A stretch of 44,680 bases of DNA from Coemansia sp. RSA 1804 (Eukaryota; Kickxellomycota; Kickxellomycetes; Kickxellales; Kickxellaceae), in contig JANBTH010000051.1 in assembly GCA_027578815.1 (NCBI GenBank), positions 1 to 44,680 on the forward strand. Reading direction: 5' to 3'. A model generated the notes under the pieces. That model was not told where the DNA came from. It worked only from the letters and a program-made list of their open reading frames with translations, and did no database searches. The position numbers and the translations under genes were made by a program. This document shows positions 9,631 to 18,213 of the stretch, piece by piece (the stretch's first letter is position 1; each line of letters begins with the position of its first letter).

Positions 9631-10887
9631 CTAGAGCTTGACGATGATGCAGTCGGCGTCGGTTCCGGAGCGCGTGCGTGCTGTATTGATAACGGCAGCA
9701 GGGGCAAGGCAGAATTCTTCAGGAATGGCCGGGTCACGGTAGAGAAAGACGTCTAGCGATGGGATGTAAGCAAACAGCAGAATGTAGTGGCCGAGATAGC
9801 CGTCCTTTGCGCGGCGCTTGCGCGAGAACCAAGAGAGCACGCCTAACCGCAAGCCAGTGGTGCCGGGTGGTTCATTAGGCACAGCGGTGTCAGCGGGGAC
9901 AACAGAGCGGAAAATGTTCATTGACCTGCTCCGCGCATGGGTTGCGGCTCTTAGATGCGACGGCAGCGCGGCAGGCGCGGCAGATCGTGCGCGCTCGCAC
10001 ACGATGCAGCTGAGCACGGCGCTGTCAACAAGAAGCACGGCGACATACTGGCGATGGACCAGAAAGCGCTTAAGATCGAGCAGCGGAATGGCGATCTCGA
10101 CAATGCGCACAGACATTTCGGCACGTGCCCTGGAGAACAGCCGCACCACTCGCAGTTCCTCGTCATCCAAAAGGTCGTCATAAAAGCGGTTTTGTGCGTG
10201 TTCGGGGTTGACACCCACGCACGCCGTATAATATGTAAAGTCTGCGTGTGGGAGGTTGCGGTGGATAAGGAGCGCCAGATCAATCGTCCACACCGATGCT
10301 GTCTGCGCCTGCCGCGCCAGCTGCGCAACGGTGCACGTTGGCTGTCCAAACGCCCGCAGTATCATGCACACACACGCCAGCCCGCAGTCCCACGAGTCCT
10401 GCTGGAGCACCTTACTCACAGGATGCAGTCGGGACAGCCGCTCCATGTCTCTCATCCGGTATGTCAGCAGCTTCTCCATCTCCTGCTTGTTCGATGGCGG
10501 GTCGCTGGGCGCCGATGCTGCCGCCATTGCTGCTGCTACGCTTTCAGCGCTGTTTGCAGTTCCCACAGAGCTTACTGTTGCGTCGGTCAGTCGCCGTGGC
10601 CGGCGCCTCCTATGTGCCGATTCAGGGCGCAGTGTGCCTGCCAGCACCAGCCGGGCTCCTGCTGTCTCCAGAGCATCGGCGTCCTGCATCACAACCACTG
10701 TCGCTGCTGCTGCCGCTGCCGCCGTCTTGTCGCCAAACGCATCGATTTCAGGTGACGACGATAGTGTTACTCGCCGCGGGTTCTGCTGGGTCGTCTCCTT
10801 CTGCTGCTGGTGCTTTTGGGCGGAGTGATCTGGCTGGCTGGTGACCGTTGTGACCAGCGCCTGCAGTCTTTCTAGAACGCCTGCCAT
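9631..10887 (-). CDS. GUCD1-like protein (Guanylate_cyc_2 family, C39-protease-like fold)
   Basis: 418 aa, single exon, ATG at 10887. Residues 1-140 are disordered and Ala/Ser/Gln-rich. From about 155 the sequence follows the GUCD1 (guanylyl cyclase domain-containing 1) family: 'QQDSWDCGLACV' with Cys168, a middle alpha/beta region, 'GYLGHYILLFAY' with His367 and 'LYRDPA' with Asp385. This Cys-His-Asp order is that of papain-like C39 peptidases. Despite the family name, cyclase activity is not established for this family, and I infer a peptidase-like or ligand-binding role. Two low-complexity insertions (about 300-345 and the N-terminus) make it longer than animal GUCD1. It faces the membrane-protein gene tail-to-tail across about 160 bases. 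Confidence 0.85.
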   Translation of the reverse strand: MAGVLERLQALVTTVTSQPDHSAQKHQQQKETTQQNPRRVTLSSSPEIDAFGDKTAAAAAAATVVVMQDADALETAGARLVLAGTLRPESAHRRRRPRRLTDATVSSVGTANSAESVAAAMAAASAPSDPPSNKQEMEKLLTYRMRDMERLSRLHPVSKVLQQDSWDCGLACVCMILRAFGQPTCTVAQLARQAQTASVWTIDLALLIHRNLPHADFTYYTACVGVNPEHAQNRFYDDLLDDEELRVVRLFSRARAEMSVRIVEIAIPLLDLKRFLVHRQYVAVLLVDSAVLSCIVCERARSAAPAALPSHLRAATHARSRSMNIFRSVVPADTAVPNEPPGTTGLRLGVLSWFSRKRRAKDGYLGHYILLFAYIPSLDVFLYRDPAIPEEFCLAPAAVINTARTRSGTDADCIIVKL

Positions 10888-12542
10888 TCAATAGTGTTGC
10901 GCAAATCACGGTCAACAGGGTCTGAATGTGCAAGCGTGGCTTGGCTAATTGAGGTGTATCCTCAAGCGATTGTCCGACGTTGCTGAAAAGATGCTTTATA
11001 TAGTGAGAGGAGGATATAGACACTATTATTATTCTGTACCAAGTCTAGTCATTATTTCTCAGTTATTTCCAGAGCATTAGAAAACCCCCCATCAAAGCAG
11101 AATAAAAAATATAGCTACAAAAGAAGAAAGAGGGAAAAGGCATTTTCCACAACTTCCGCATTAAATTATTGCAAAAGAAAATGAGTGGGTTGAAAAAGGC
11201 AAAAGAAAAAGGAAAAATCCCACAGAAAGTTCTGGGCAGCGTGGAAAAGCGCCAACCGCCATCGCTCATCCCATTCGCTTCCTCATTTCTCTCTTCCTCC
11301 GCCTCCATATCGCTGCCGCTGATGCAGCAGGCGTGGGCTTGGGTCCTCTTTTGTCAGCAATGAAACAGCGTGAGTTGGTATTCTTTTCAAAAAGAAAGGA
11401 GAAATGGAAGCACCGCAGTGGCAGTATGTGTTCTGACGCAAAAGGCTCTCGGGAATCCGTTTCCCCACATGTCCGCGCTGTTTGATAACAGCTTGAATTG
11501 AGGATATCTGGCTATGCACCGTAGAAAGTGAAAGCCAAGTGATACTTCCTGGCCTGATGCTTCTGCATTCAGCAAAATTAAAGGAAAAGTATGATTGCAA
11601 AACATCGCCAATGCTACCAGCATTTTGCCTCTGCATGCCAAACAGCAAACCAATTATTCAGAATAGAAATTTTTATGGCTTGTGACCCTTTCTTCAGGGC
11701 GCTGTCACCCACCCTCTTTCTTGTCCTTTTTATAATCTTTTTCTGTTGATATGATGCGTGCTTATTGCAGCTGTTGGTTGCTGAATAAGAACTTTGTTAT
11801 TTTTTATTGAACAGGTAGTAAACATCAAGGGGAAATAGAAGAGGACAAATGCAGCAGCGCAATTAGAGAACAAGCGACAGTGAGCAAGATGGGGCATGTG
11901 GTTCTAGAGTGCTGCTTGCGTGCATGTTGCTTGGCTTATGGTCAGAGCTGTCTTGTTATTGATGTTATTGTTTAATGGCAGCGGTGAACAAGCCGCATAT
12001 CCGTCATTCTCAATTCTTTTTCTTCGTCGTCGTCGCATCCGTCCTCGTTTCCATCCTTCCGCCGGAGGGACAAGGGCTTGGTGCAGCTTGCTGCCATTGT
12101 TGCAATGGAAAAGGCTTAAAGGGCCTCTTTTATTGCACATTTTGCTACTGCTGTCACGCCCGCGGGAAATTACATCAATGCGCTGACATCAAAACATAAA
12201 AAAACTCCGACCACACAAACCTGTTTTGGAGAAAAAGGAAATTGGTGAACAATCCAGTCTGCTCACGCGCCATTCATCCCCATCATCCTCATCCTCATCC
12301 TCACCATTTATAGCATAAATACGACATCGCCTTCTCCACTGTTGTCTTCCCTTTTCCTTTTCCTCTCTCTCCACCCACGCATACATTGTTGTCGTTGCTG
12401 ATACTGTTACTTTTGCTGTTTTCTCTTCTTGCTTCTACTTTCTTGTTTCATATCGTCTTTTTTCTCCTTTCTGCACTATTGTTAAGCCCTGCTTGGATTA
12501 TTTTTTATTTCTTTGTCTGGAATTGTTTTGCTTACAAAGAGA
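10888..12542. other. Long intergenic region, no supported gene
   Basis: Apart from the TATA element near 10998, nothing stands out. Short frames on both strands have poor composition and mostly lack an ATG. 12340-12540 is strongly pyrimidine-rich (runs of CTTTT and CTTCT), typical of a fungal promoter or 5' UTR, and leads into the small gene at 12543. Confidence 0.35.
10994..11002 (-). promoter_or_regulatory. TATA box of the GUCD1-like gene
   Basis: On the minus strand this reads TATATAAAG, about 107 bases upstream of the ATG at 10887. It is a good match to a TATA element in sequence and placement. Confidence 0.45.
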
Positions 12543-12869
12543 ATGATGATGAACCATTCGACCGTGGCTACACCCATGCCTGTGGGTGTGCCCTTTGCGC
12601 CGTACGACGGCGGCCACGCAATGGCGCTGCGCTACATGGATCGGCAACTTATCGACGACGTTGCTGGCGAAAGCGTGGTGGATGGCGTGGAGGAAGACAC
12701 CGTTGTTTTCATGTCTGATCTTCCGTCGCATGCGCGTGTTCTGAGGCCAGGCGTACAGTGGCCGCACGGCATCCTTCTTCCAAGCGACACTGTGTTTGTT
12801 GTTGTCGATCGCGACAGCATCATCAAGTTTGTTGGCTGTCTTGAGGAGCGGCGGGGAAGCATGGCATAA
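12543..12869 (+). CDS. Small protein of unknown function
   Basis: 108 aa from the first of three consecutive ATG codons (MMMNHS). The open frame starts earlier only at a TTG. The C-terminal half has beta-strand-like patterning ('SDTVFVVVDRDSIIKFVGCL') preceded by 'LRPGVQWPHGILLPS'. There is no signal peptide, membrane segment or motif I recognise. Local GC is higher than in the pyrimidine-rich leader, which supports coding. An antisense frame of similar length exists, so the call is moderate. An upstream exon cannot be excluded. Confidence 0.5.
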   Translation: MMMNHSTVATPMPVGVPFAPYDGGHAMALRYMDRQLIDDVAGESVVDGVEEDTVVFMSDLPSHARVLRPGVQWPHGILLPSDTVFVVVDRDSIIKFVGCLEERRGSMA

Positions 12870-13413
12870 GGCCACCTTTTGCACCAACCCCACGAGGCAG
12901 CACAAAACATCACAACACAAAAACCATCCTTGCCTTTTCCTTGTATTCACATTTACATCTCCTGTTTACGAAACTCTTGAGCTGCATGCCACATGCATCC
13001 ACCATCCTTGCTTCAGCTGGTAAAAAACACGCTCCCTCCTTTTTCTGGTTCGTTCTGTGGCTGACGTGTTCGGATAATAATGTCATTTTCCGCATTCACC
13101 TTGTATGAGTCCGCTCTTCAACCATATGCACATGTTTTGATATTCGGAAGACGGGCTCATAAAGAAAAGACGTTGGGTGGCGTTTCTGGGCCGGAACCTG
13201 GTACTCGATTTGCCAACAACTGCTGCGATTGCAACAAGAAGCCGTATGCATAATCTGAAGACCCAGTGGTGCCTCGTGCGCTTGGTGACCACCACTACAA
13301 ACACAGGTATGGTTGTCCAGTCTGGTTCACAAAACTTTAAACAGTGTATTTGAATAATAATAAAGCTCGTGGCAATAATCTTTACAAAAGGGGAAAAGGT
13401 GCTATTCTCTAGC
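12870..13413. other. Intergenic region between convergent genes
   Basis: 3' flanks of the small gene (+) and the GRAM-domain gene (-). No ORF with convincing content and no structured element seen. Confidence 0.35.
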
Positions 13414-15465
13414 TCACAGAAATGTGATTGATGACAAAATACAGAAAACCACAAGAGACAGAAGAATAAACAGTGTGCTCTGGCTGGCAATTCCAATAAA
13501 CTGGCCAACAAGCATGACAGGGTCGAGACGCTGCCATGCAATAGAGCTATTGTTGTTGTTGTGGATGTGGATGTGTGAGCTGCTGGTGGTTGAGGATGAT
13601 GAGCACTGCTGCCGCACTGAATAGCGCTGGGGTGACATCAAAGGTGGCTGTGTGGGCTGGTCAGACAGCCTGGGTGCTGTAGGTGTTGGCTGCTCCCCGC
13701 TTTGCGTTTTTTTGTTCGCCTGTGTCCAGACAGGCACTATTGACTCTGCAGCTGTGAACGGGGCAACATGTGGCTCTTTGTAGCTGCGGAATGCATCATT
13801 GCTCTTGGTAGCTGTCCATTTGGATGGTTCAGCTTGTGGATTCTGCTGGTGCACTGAGCTGTTGTTTCGTGCATTTTCTGCTTGGTGCGCAGCCTGTGCG
13901 CCGTGCAATCGTTGCGTCTGCAAAGCATGCTGATCGGGAATGGGCAAGCGTTGCTTCACGCGCTGCCATCGTTGCTGCTGCTGCTGCTGTTGGCCTTGCA
14001 ATGTACCTCCCGGCGTACTGGTCCAGGCATCATACAAATACTGGTATGCCTTGTCTCGACGCAGAAAGTTGGTGAATATGTACTGTCGATGGAGCGTTGA
14101 AACAGTCATGGCGTTTGGCCAAATGCCCAGCGTCAGCTCCTTGGTGACACGAGAAATGTCTGTCAGCGCAATCTTAATTGCCGTGCGCCGCCAGGGCTTT
14201 GCTTTTGTGCTGCCAGATGCGCTTCCACCCGTGCTGCTCCGTCCGCTCGAGCGACTGGCAATAGGGCCGGCCAGCTGCGGAATCTCATCCATTGAGAACG
14301 TCAGCCGCGCCGAAGCCGGCGCCGAGGGTAGCGAGCAATATCCAAGCGACTGCCGCTTGCACGAGCCGCCCATACAATCCACATGCGGTTTCAGCGGATG
14401 CGAACAAGACCCGTGCAATGGCTGCGGCTGAGTGTGTTGCTCAGGTAATGCGCATTCGACACAGGGTGCACTGGCCAGCGAGACACAGGAGGAGCACTGT
14501 TTGGAAAGCCACACCGGCACTGCGGTCTGCTGGCTAGAGCTGCCGCCACCGGACCTGGGTGGCCCAGCGGATGACAACAATATGCCTGTGCCTGTAAAGT
14601 AAAGGTGCGTGGAGCTCATGTATATACGTCCATACCAGCGAATACCGGCGTGGTCCAGCGAACACACAAAGTCTTGCAGAGTGTGCGCTTCAGCAGCAAC
14701 ATCGGGAAACGCCTGCACAAGCCGACTGGTGGTCTTTCCTAAATGGCCTCGATATGTATTAGCAGCAGCGACTGTGTCAGTGCTGTGCATACTCGGCTTG
14801 GCTGAGCTTGACGGATGGCTGTGCGTGCCAGATGATTGGGTACCGTGCTGATCTATAAAGAGTGTCTGGCCGATAGAGGTTGCTGTTGGATACGTGCCAC
14901 AGCTGTATGTGCGTCTTGGCGAGGCAACGCCCGAGTGAAAAGTTGAGGAAGCAGCCGAACGGTGCGTGTTAATTCCTGGCAGGCTTCTTGCCGAAGCATT
15001 CCTGCGCGACGCCAGTTGGCGAGCGAGGCTTGCGGCTCGCTGGGCCACTCTCAAAGCCACTTGACGCCCCTTGGACGCATGGCGTCTGCTGCAATCGCCA
15101 GCTGCAGCCTCCTCTTCTTGTTGGCTCTGCTCATATCCAGCCAGAGTAATTGCTGTCTGCGTTGGCTGCCGCCTGCAAGCAGGGCCGGTGTGTTTCTGCA
15201 AAGCAATCTGCGCAAGGTCGGGCTGTCGTGCTTGTGGTGGTTGCTGCCTTTTCTGGAACAATTGTGCGATAGCTCTTCTGCCAAACCTGCGCAGTGGGTC
15301 ATGGGAGCGGGATGCCGAACTCTGCTGGTTAGCATCACTTGTGCCTACATCTCTGTTCTTTGTCAGCAGCGCGGGTGGTGATGTCTGTCCTGCAGCGGCA
15401 GGCATTCTTGGCGGAAGCCGGCCCGCATCGCTGGCGACACTAGCCTCACTATCGTCGTGGGTCAT
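13414..15465 (-). CDS. GRAM-domain protein with C-terminal membrane anchor
   Basis: 683 aa from the ATG at 15465; the frame opens earlier only at a TTG. The N-terminus (1-255) is low-complexity and basic. A GRAM (PH-like, lipid-binding) domain begins near 262 ('TLQDFVCSLDHAGIRWYGRIY', then 'STHLYFTGTG'). After about 125 residues of Ser/Gly/Cys-rich insertion it resumes ('KIALTDISRVTKELT', 'NAMTVSTLHRQYIFTNFLRRDKAYQYLYDAW'). A Gln-rich linker follows, then a hydrophobic C-terminus at about 650-683 ('STLFILLSLVVFCILSSITFL') ending at the stop, so it is a tail-anchor candidate. GRAM plus membrane-anchor proteins (Lam/Ltc, GRAMD families) sit at ER contact sites and bind plasma-membrane lipids. 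No VASt sterol-transfer domain is visible, so it resembles the VASt-less GRAMD2-type plan. Role at contact sites is inferred. Confidence 0.82.
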   Translation of the reverse strand: MTHDDSEASVASDAGRLPPRMPAAAGQTSPPALLTKNRDVGTSDANQQSSASRSHDPLRRFGRRAIAQLFQKRQQPPQARQPDLAQIALQKHTGPACRRQPTQTAITLAGYEQSQQEEEAAAGDCSRRHASKGRQVALRVAQRAASLARQLASRRNASARSLPGINTHRSAASSTFHSGVASPRRTYSCGTYPTATSIGQTLFIDQHGTQSSGTHSHPSSSAKPSMHSTDTVAAANTYRGHLGKTTSRLVQAFPDVAAEAHTLQDFVCSLDHAGIRWYGRIYMSSTHLYFTGTGILLSSAGPPRSGGGSSSQQTAVPVWLSKQCSSCVSLASAPCVECALPEQHTQPQPLHGSCSHPLKPHVDCMGGSCKRQSLGYCSLPSAPASARLTFSMDEIPQLAGPIASRSSGRSSTGGSASGSTKAKPWRRTAIKIALTDISRVTKELTLGIWPNAMTVSTLHRQYIFTNFLRRDKAYQYLYDAWTSTPGGTLQGQQQQQQQRWQRVKQRLPIPDQHALQTQRLHGAQAAHQAENARNNSSVHQQNPQAEPSKWTATKSNDAFRSYKEPHVAPFTAAESIVPVWTQANKKTQSGEQPTPTAPRLSDQPTQPPLMSPQRYSVRQQCSSSSTTSSSHIHIHNNNNSSIAWQRLDPVMLVGQFIGIASQSTLFILLSLVVFCILSSITFL

Positions 15466-16610
15466 TGACAGAGCGAGGGAGCAAGTCTTGCTCTGCAACT
15501 GGAAAGCCCTGGCGTTTGGTGCTGGAGAAGGAGAGTGGCACGAGTGACAGCTTCAGTGCGCAACCCAACCGCACGCAGTCGCCTTTTCTTTCTCTCTCTC
15601 GCTTACCTGTTCCAGCCCGGAGTGGCTGGAAAAGCCCAGGTGCGGATGGAAAAGAGATATAGCTTGAGAATCGGGATCCAAAAGCAAACGTGCGGGATGT
15701 GCGATGGCCTGGGCGGCACGTTCGCTGAATGACAGGGCACACGACTGTGTGGATGCTCTGCCTGCTCTGGAATGCGATAATGGATCCTGAGCAAAAGTGT
15801 GAGCAAACTCACTGGGAGGATCTGCAATAACCTTTGCCAATACAGGTGGTAGTCTCAGAAAATAAAGGGATATATGGAGAGGGGGGAGGGAGCGATAGAG
15901 AAGAGTCGTTATTTACAAAGAAAAAGCATAAAAGTACACAAATAGTGAGGATGGATGCTTGGAAAGAGAGCTTCAAACAGTACACGAGGATGCTTGCAGT
16001 TTCAAACAATTTACTTGCAATTCTTCTGTGAGCAATGCAAAACGAGGGAGGGAGGCGGGGAGATGGATGAGGCTCATTGTTGTTCCATTTCCATTCCAAG
16101 CATAAAAACATTCAAGAGCGCTTCCAGGGCCAAGCCAAAATAAGCTGCAAAATCCAGTATTTGTATTTGTATCGAGGCTTTTGGTTTGGCTCCTGCATTG
16201 TTGTCTCGGCTGTCCAGTTCTTATGCGCAGCTCCATTCCTGTCCAAGACCGACGGGCGCTTCTTAAACCGGCTTTACTTTATATTCAAATGGTGCATTCA
16301 AGAAACCATACTGGTCTATCAGTTGGCTGGCAGAATGAGATGGCTATTCAATGTGCGCACAATCCGACTGACAGTGAGCTGAGCTGCTCCAAAAGTATCT
16401 AAGCTTGCTGCTTTCTTCGTATCTGCTCGTTAAACAAACCTTGTGACACTCCTTTGGCAACTTGTTCTTTTTCTTCTTTATTAGTTCTCTCTCCTCCCCC
16501 ACATTCATGCACACTTTTAACTGCCGTTGCCTCCATGTTCTGTCTTTAAAGTTCTCCTTGCCACCAGACCTTTATTTTATGGAAAAATAAATAAGTAGCT
16601 GACAGACGGG
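15466..16610. other. Divergent intergenic region
   Basis: Between the GRAM gene (-) and the small membrane-protein gene (+). A minus-strand frame at 15840-15553 has somewhat protein-like content but starts only at TTG; it could hide an upstream exon of the GRAM gene, though I cannot place splice sites. 16440-16560 is pyrimidine-rich, as expected for a promoter of the plus-strand gene. Confidence 0.35.
16579..16590 (+). promoter_or_regulatory. Short upstream ORF (three sense codons)
   Basis: ATG GAA AAA TAA ends 20 bases before the main ATG at 16611. If it lies in the mRNA leader it would be translated first and could lower expression of the downstream protein. The transcript start is unknown. 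Confidence 0.3.
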
Positions 16611-16976
16611 ATGAAACAGGCAGCAGTAGATGCTGACAGAAATACCAGTGATAGCAGTGGATGCTTGGAAGCTCGTCCCTTGCTGGATGTAAATGGTGAA
16701 CTGCTCCTGCCATACCAGCCCCCTCCTTCACAGCCACTGACGCCAGCTCCTAGCACGCCTGGTGACACTTTTACAACAAATACCGTGCTTGTGCGCGCAG
16801 ACGGAACAGGAGTATGTCTTGACGGATCCGAGCACAAGTGGAGAACCACTTACCCGCTGTCATCGTGGCTAATCGCATGCTTCTGCTTTCCATGTTGTGG
16901 CCCGCTCTACTGCTGCCGCCATCCTCAGCTCCAGTGCTCCAAATGCCACATAGCGATTGTGCATCCTGCTGTTTAG
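16611..16976 (+). CDS. BRI3/LITAF-like small membrane-hairpin protein
   Basis: 121 aa. A Pro-rich N-terminal half ('LPYQPPPSQP', 37-42) is followed by 'VCLDGSEHKWRTTYPLSSW', a short Cys-rich hydrophobic segment at about 84-102 and a closing 'CSKC' (C109, C112). Cys near 69, a hydrophobic hairpin and a terminal CxxC is the plan of the brain protein I3 / LITAF group: small endosomal and lysosomal membrane-associated proteins that bind zinc with paired CxxC knuckles and recruit Nedd4/ESCRT partners through Pro-rich motifs. The first knuckle is incomplete (one Cys plus His74 rather than CxxC), so the assignment is tentative. A three-codon upstream ORF precedes it. Confidence 0.6.
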   Translation: MKQAAVDADRNTSDSSGCLEARPLLDVNGELLLPYQPPPSQPLTPAPSTPGDTFTTNTVLVRADGTGVCLDGSEHKWRTTYPLSSWLIACFCFPCCGPLYCCRHPQLQCSKCHIAIVHPAV

Positions 16977-17270
16977 CGACTGGTGCTCTAGTTCGGTCAC
17001 TCCTATCTCAGACATGATTAAGGTGACAGGGTCTTGATCCACTTTTCCCAAAGTCAATCAAAAAGTTATGGCCAGCTAAGCTTTTAGCTTTTGCTTATCC
17101 GGATCATCGCCAAATCTTGCCCAATGGCTGGAGACGGTTATGCGCTTTACTAAAAATATTTTTTTATGTGTCCAGCTTTTGCTCAGCTCTGCTTTTGGCT
17201 TTTTTATTTTAGCTTTGGCGTATTTGCTTTGCTATTTGTTTGAAACCTCTACCTCCAATTTACAACGCAA

Positions 17271-18071
17271 ATGAGTACTTCCGTTATTATTTCCAATATC
17301 CTTGGCTACGCGTCTATTACATGCTGGATCGTGGTTCTTGCGCCCCAGATCTACCTCAACTACAAGCGAAAGTCCTGCGATGGTGTATCACTTGCCTTCT
17401 ATCTTATGTGGTCATTGGGCGATCTGTTCAACTTGGCTGGGGCTCTGATGGAAGGACTTATATTTACCGCCATTCTTCTGCCACTCTATTATATTTTTAC
17501 TGACTGCATCGTTCTTTGGCAGTTCTATATCTACAGAAACAGGCGTGTTTGTGTTTGTGAAGAAGAGAGTGCTCGCCTTCTCGACCCTAGCAATGACCAG
17601 CAGCAGCAGCAGCAACAACAACAGCCGTGTGTCTGCTCTTCCCAATCAAAATCATCATTTTTTCTTCGTGGTCGCTCGTTTTTGGCACTGGTCTGCTCGG
17701 TCTTGCTCTCAGTTTCAGCAGCCGTTTGCTTGTATTCTACAACCCCCGGTTGGCTTGTCCACCTACCCACCCGCAGGCTTCTTGCTCAGGCTTGCGGATA
17801 TATCTCAGCCATGGTCTATCTCGGCGCCTACGTCCCTCAGCTGGTTCGAAACTACAAAACAAAATCTACCGAAGGTCTTTCAATGCTTATGTTTATTATT
17901 GTTGTTTTGGCCAACATAACTTACTGTCTCTCGATATTGACAGCCCAAGAACTGACCTACGAGTATCTAAAGACCTACGCTTCATGGCTTATTGGTGCTT
18001 TTGTACCAATTTGGCTCGAGATTACCATTCTTTACCAGTTTCACAAGTATCGGCATAACATCATTGCGTAA
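17271..18071 (+). CDS. PQ-loop repeat vacuolar/lysosomal amino-acid transporter (Ypq/PQLC2-type)
   Basis: 266 aa with seven predicted membrane segments and two PQ-loop repeats: 'APQIYLNYKRKS' near residue 25 and 'VPQLVRNYKTKS' near 190, each followed by 'DGVSLAF'- or 'EGLSMLM'-type helices. This is the fold of yeast Ypq1-3 and human PQLC2 (SLC66A1), exporters of cationic amino acids from the vacuole or lysosome. The loop between the two halves carries a Gln run near 110-118, encoded by a CAG/CAA tract at 17598-17624. Start: ATG at 17271 in an A-rich context. It runs tail-to-tail with the RS-rich gene at 18214. Whether it transports Arg/Lys cannot be told from sequence alone. Confidence 0.88.
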   Translation: MSTSVIISNILGYASITCWIVVLAPQIYLNYKRKSCDGVSLAFYLMWSLGDLFNLAGALMEGLIFTAILLPLYYIFTDCIVLWQFYIYRNRRVCVCEEESARLLDPSNDQQQQQQQQQPCVCSSQSKSSFFLRGRSFLALVCSVLLSVSAAVCLYSTTPGWLVHLPTRRLLAQACGYISAMVYLGAYVPQLVRNYKTKSTEGLSMLMFIIVVLANITYCLSILTAQELTYEYLKTYASWLIGAFVPIWLEITILYQFHKYRHNIIA

Positions 18072-18213
18072 TCATTTCACTTTTATCCCATTTAGGTTGT
18101 TCTTAATGTATTCAAACAAACATCTTTGGTTCGGTCATTGGTACTCACTTGACATGCTACTTGTCTACCAATGCTGGATAGTATAGCTTGTAGCAAATCG
18201 GTTCTATCTACTG

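Noticed and set aside
9955..10828. Overlapping plus-strand frames (up to 266 codons) across the GUCD1-like gene
   Set aside because: Antisense shadows; Cys/Arg/His-rich with no coherent domain.
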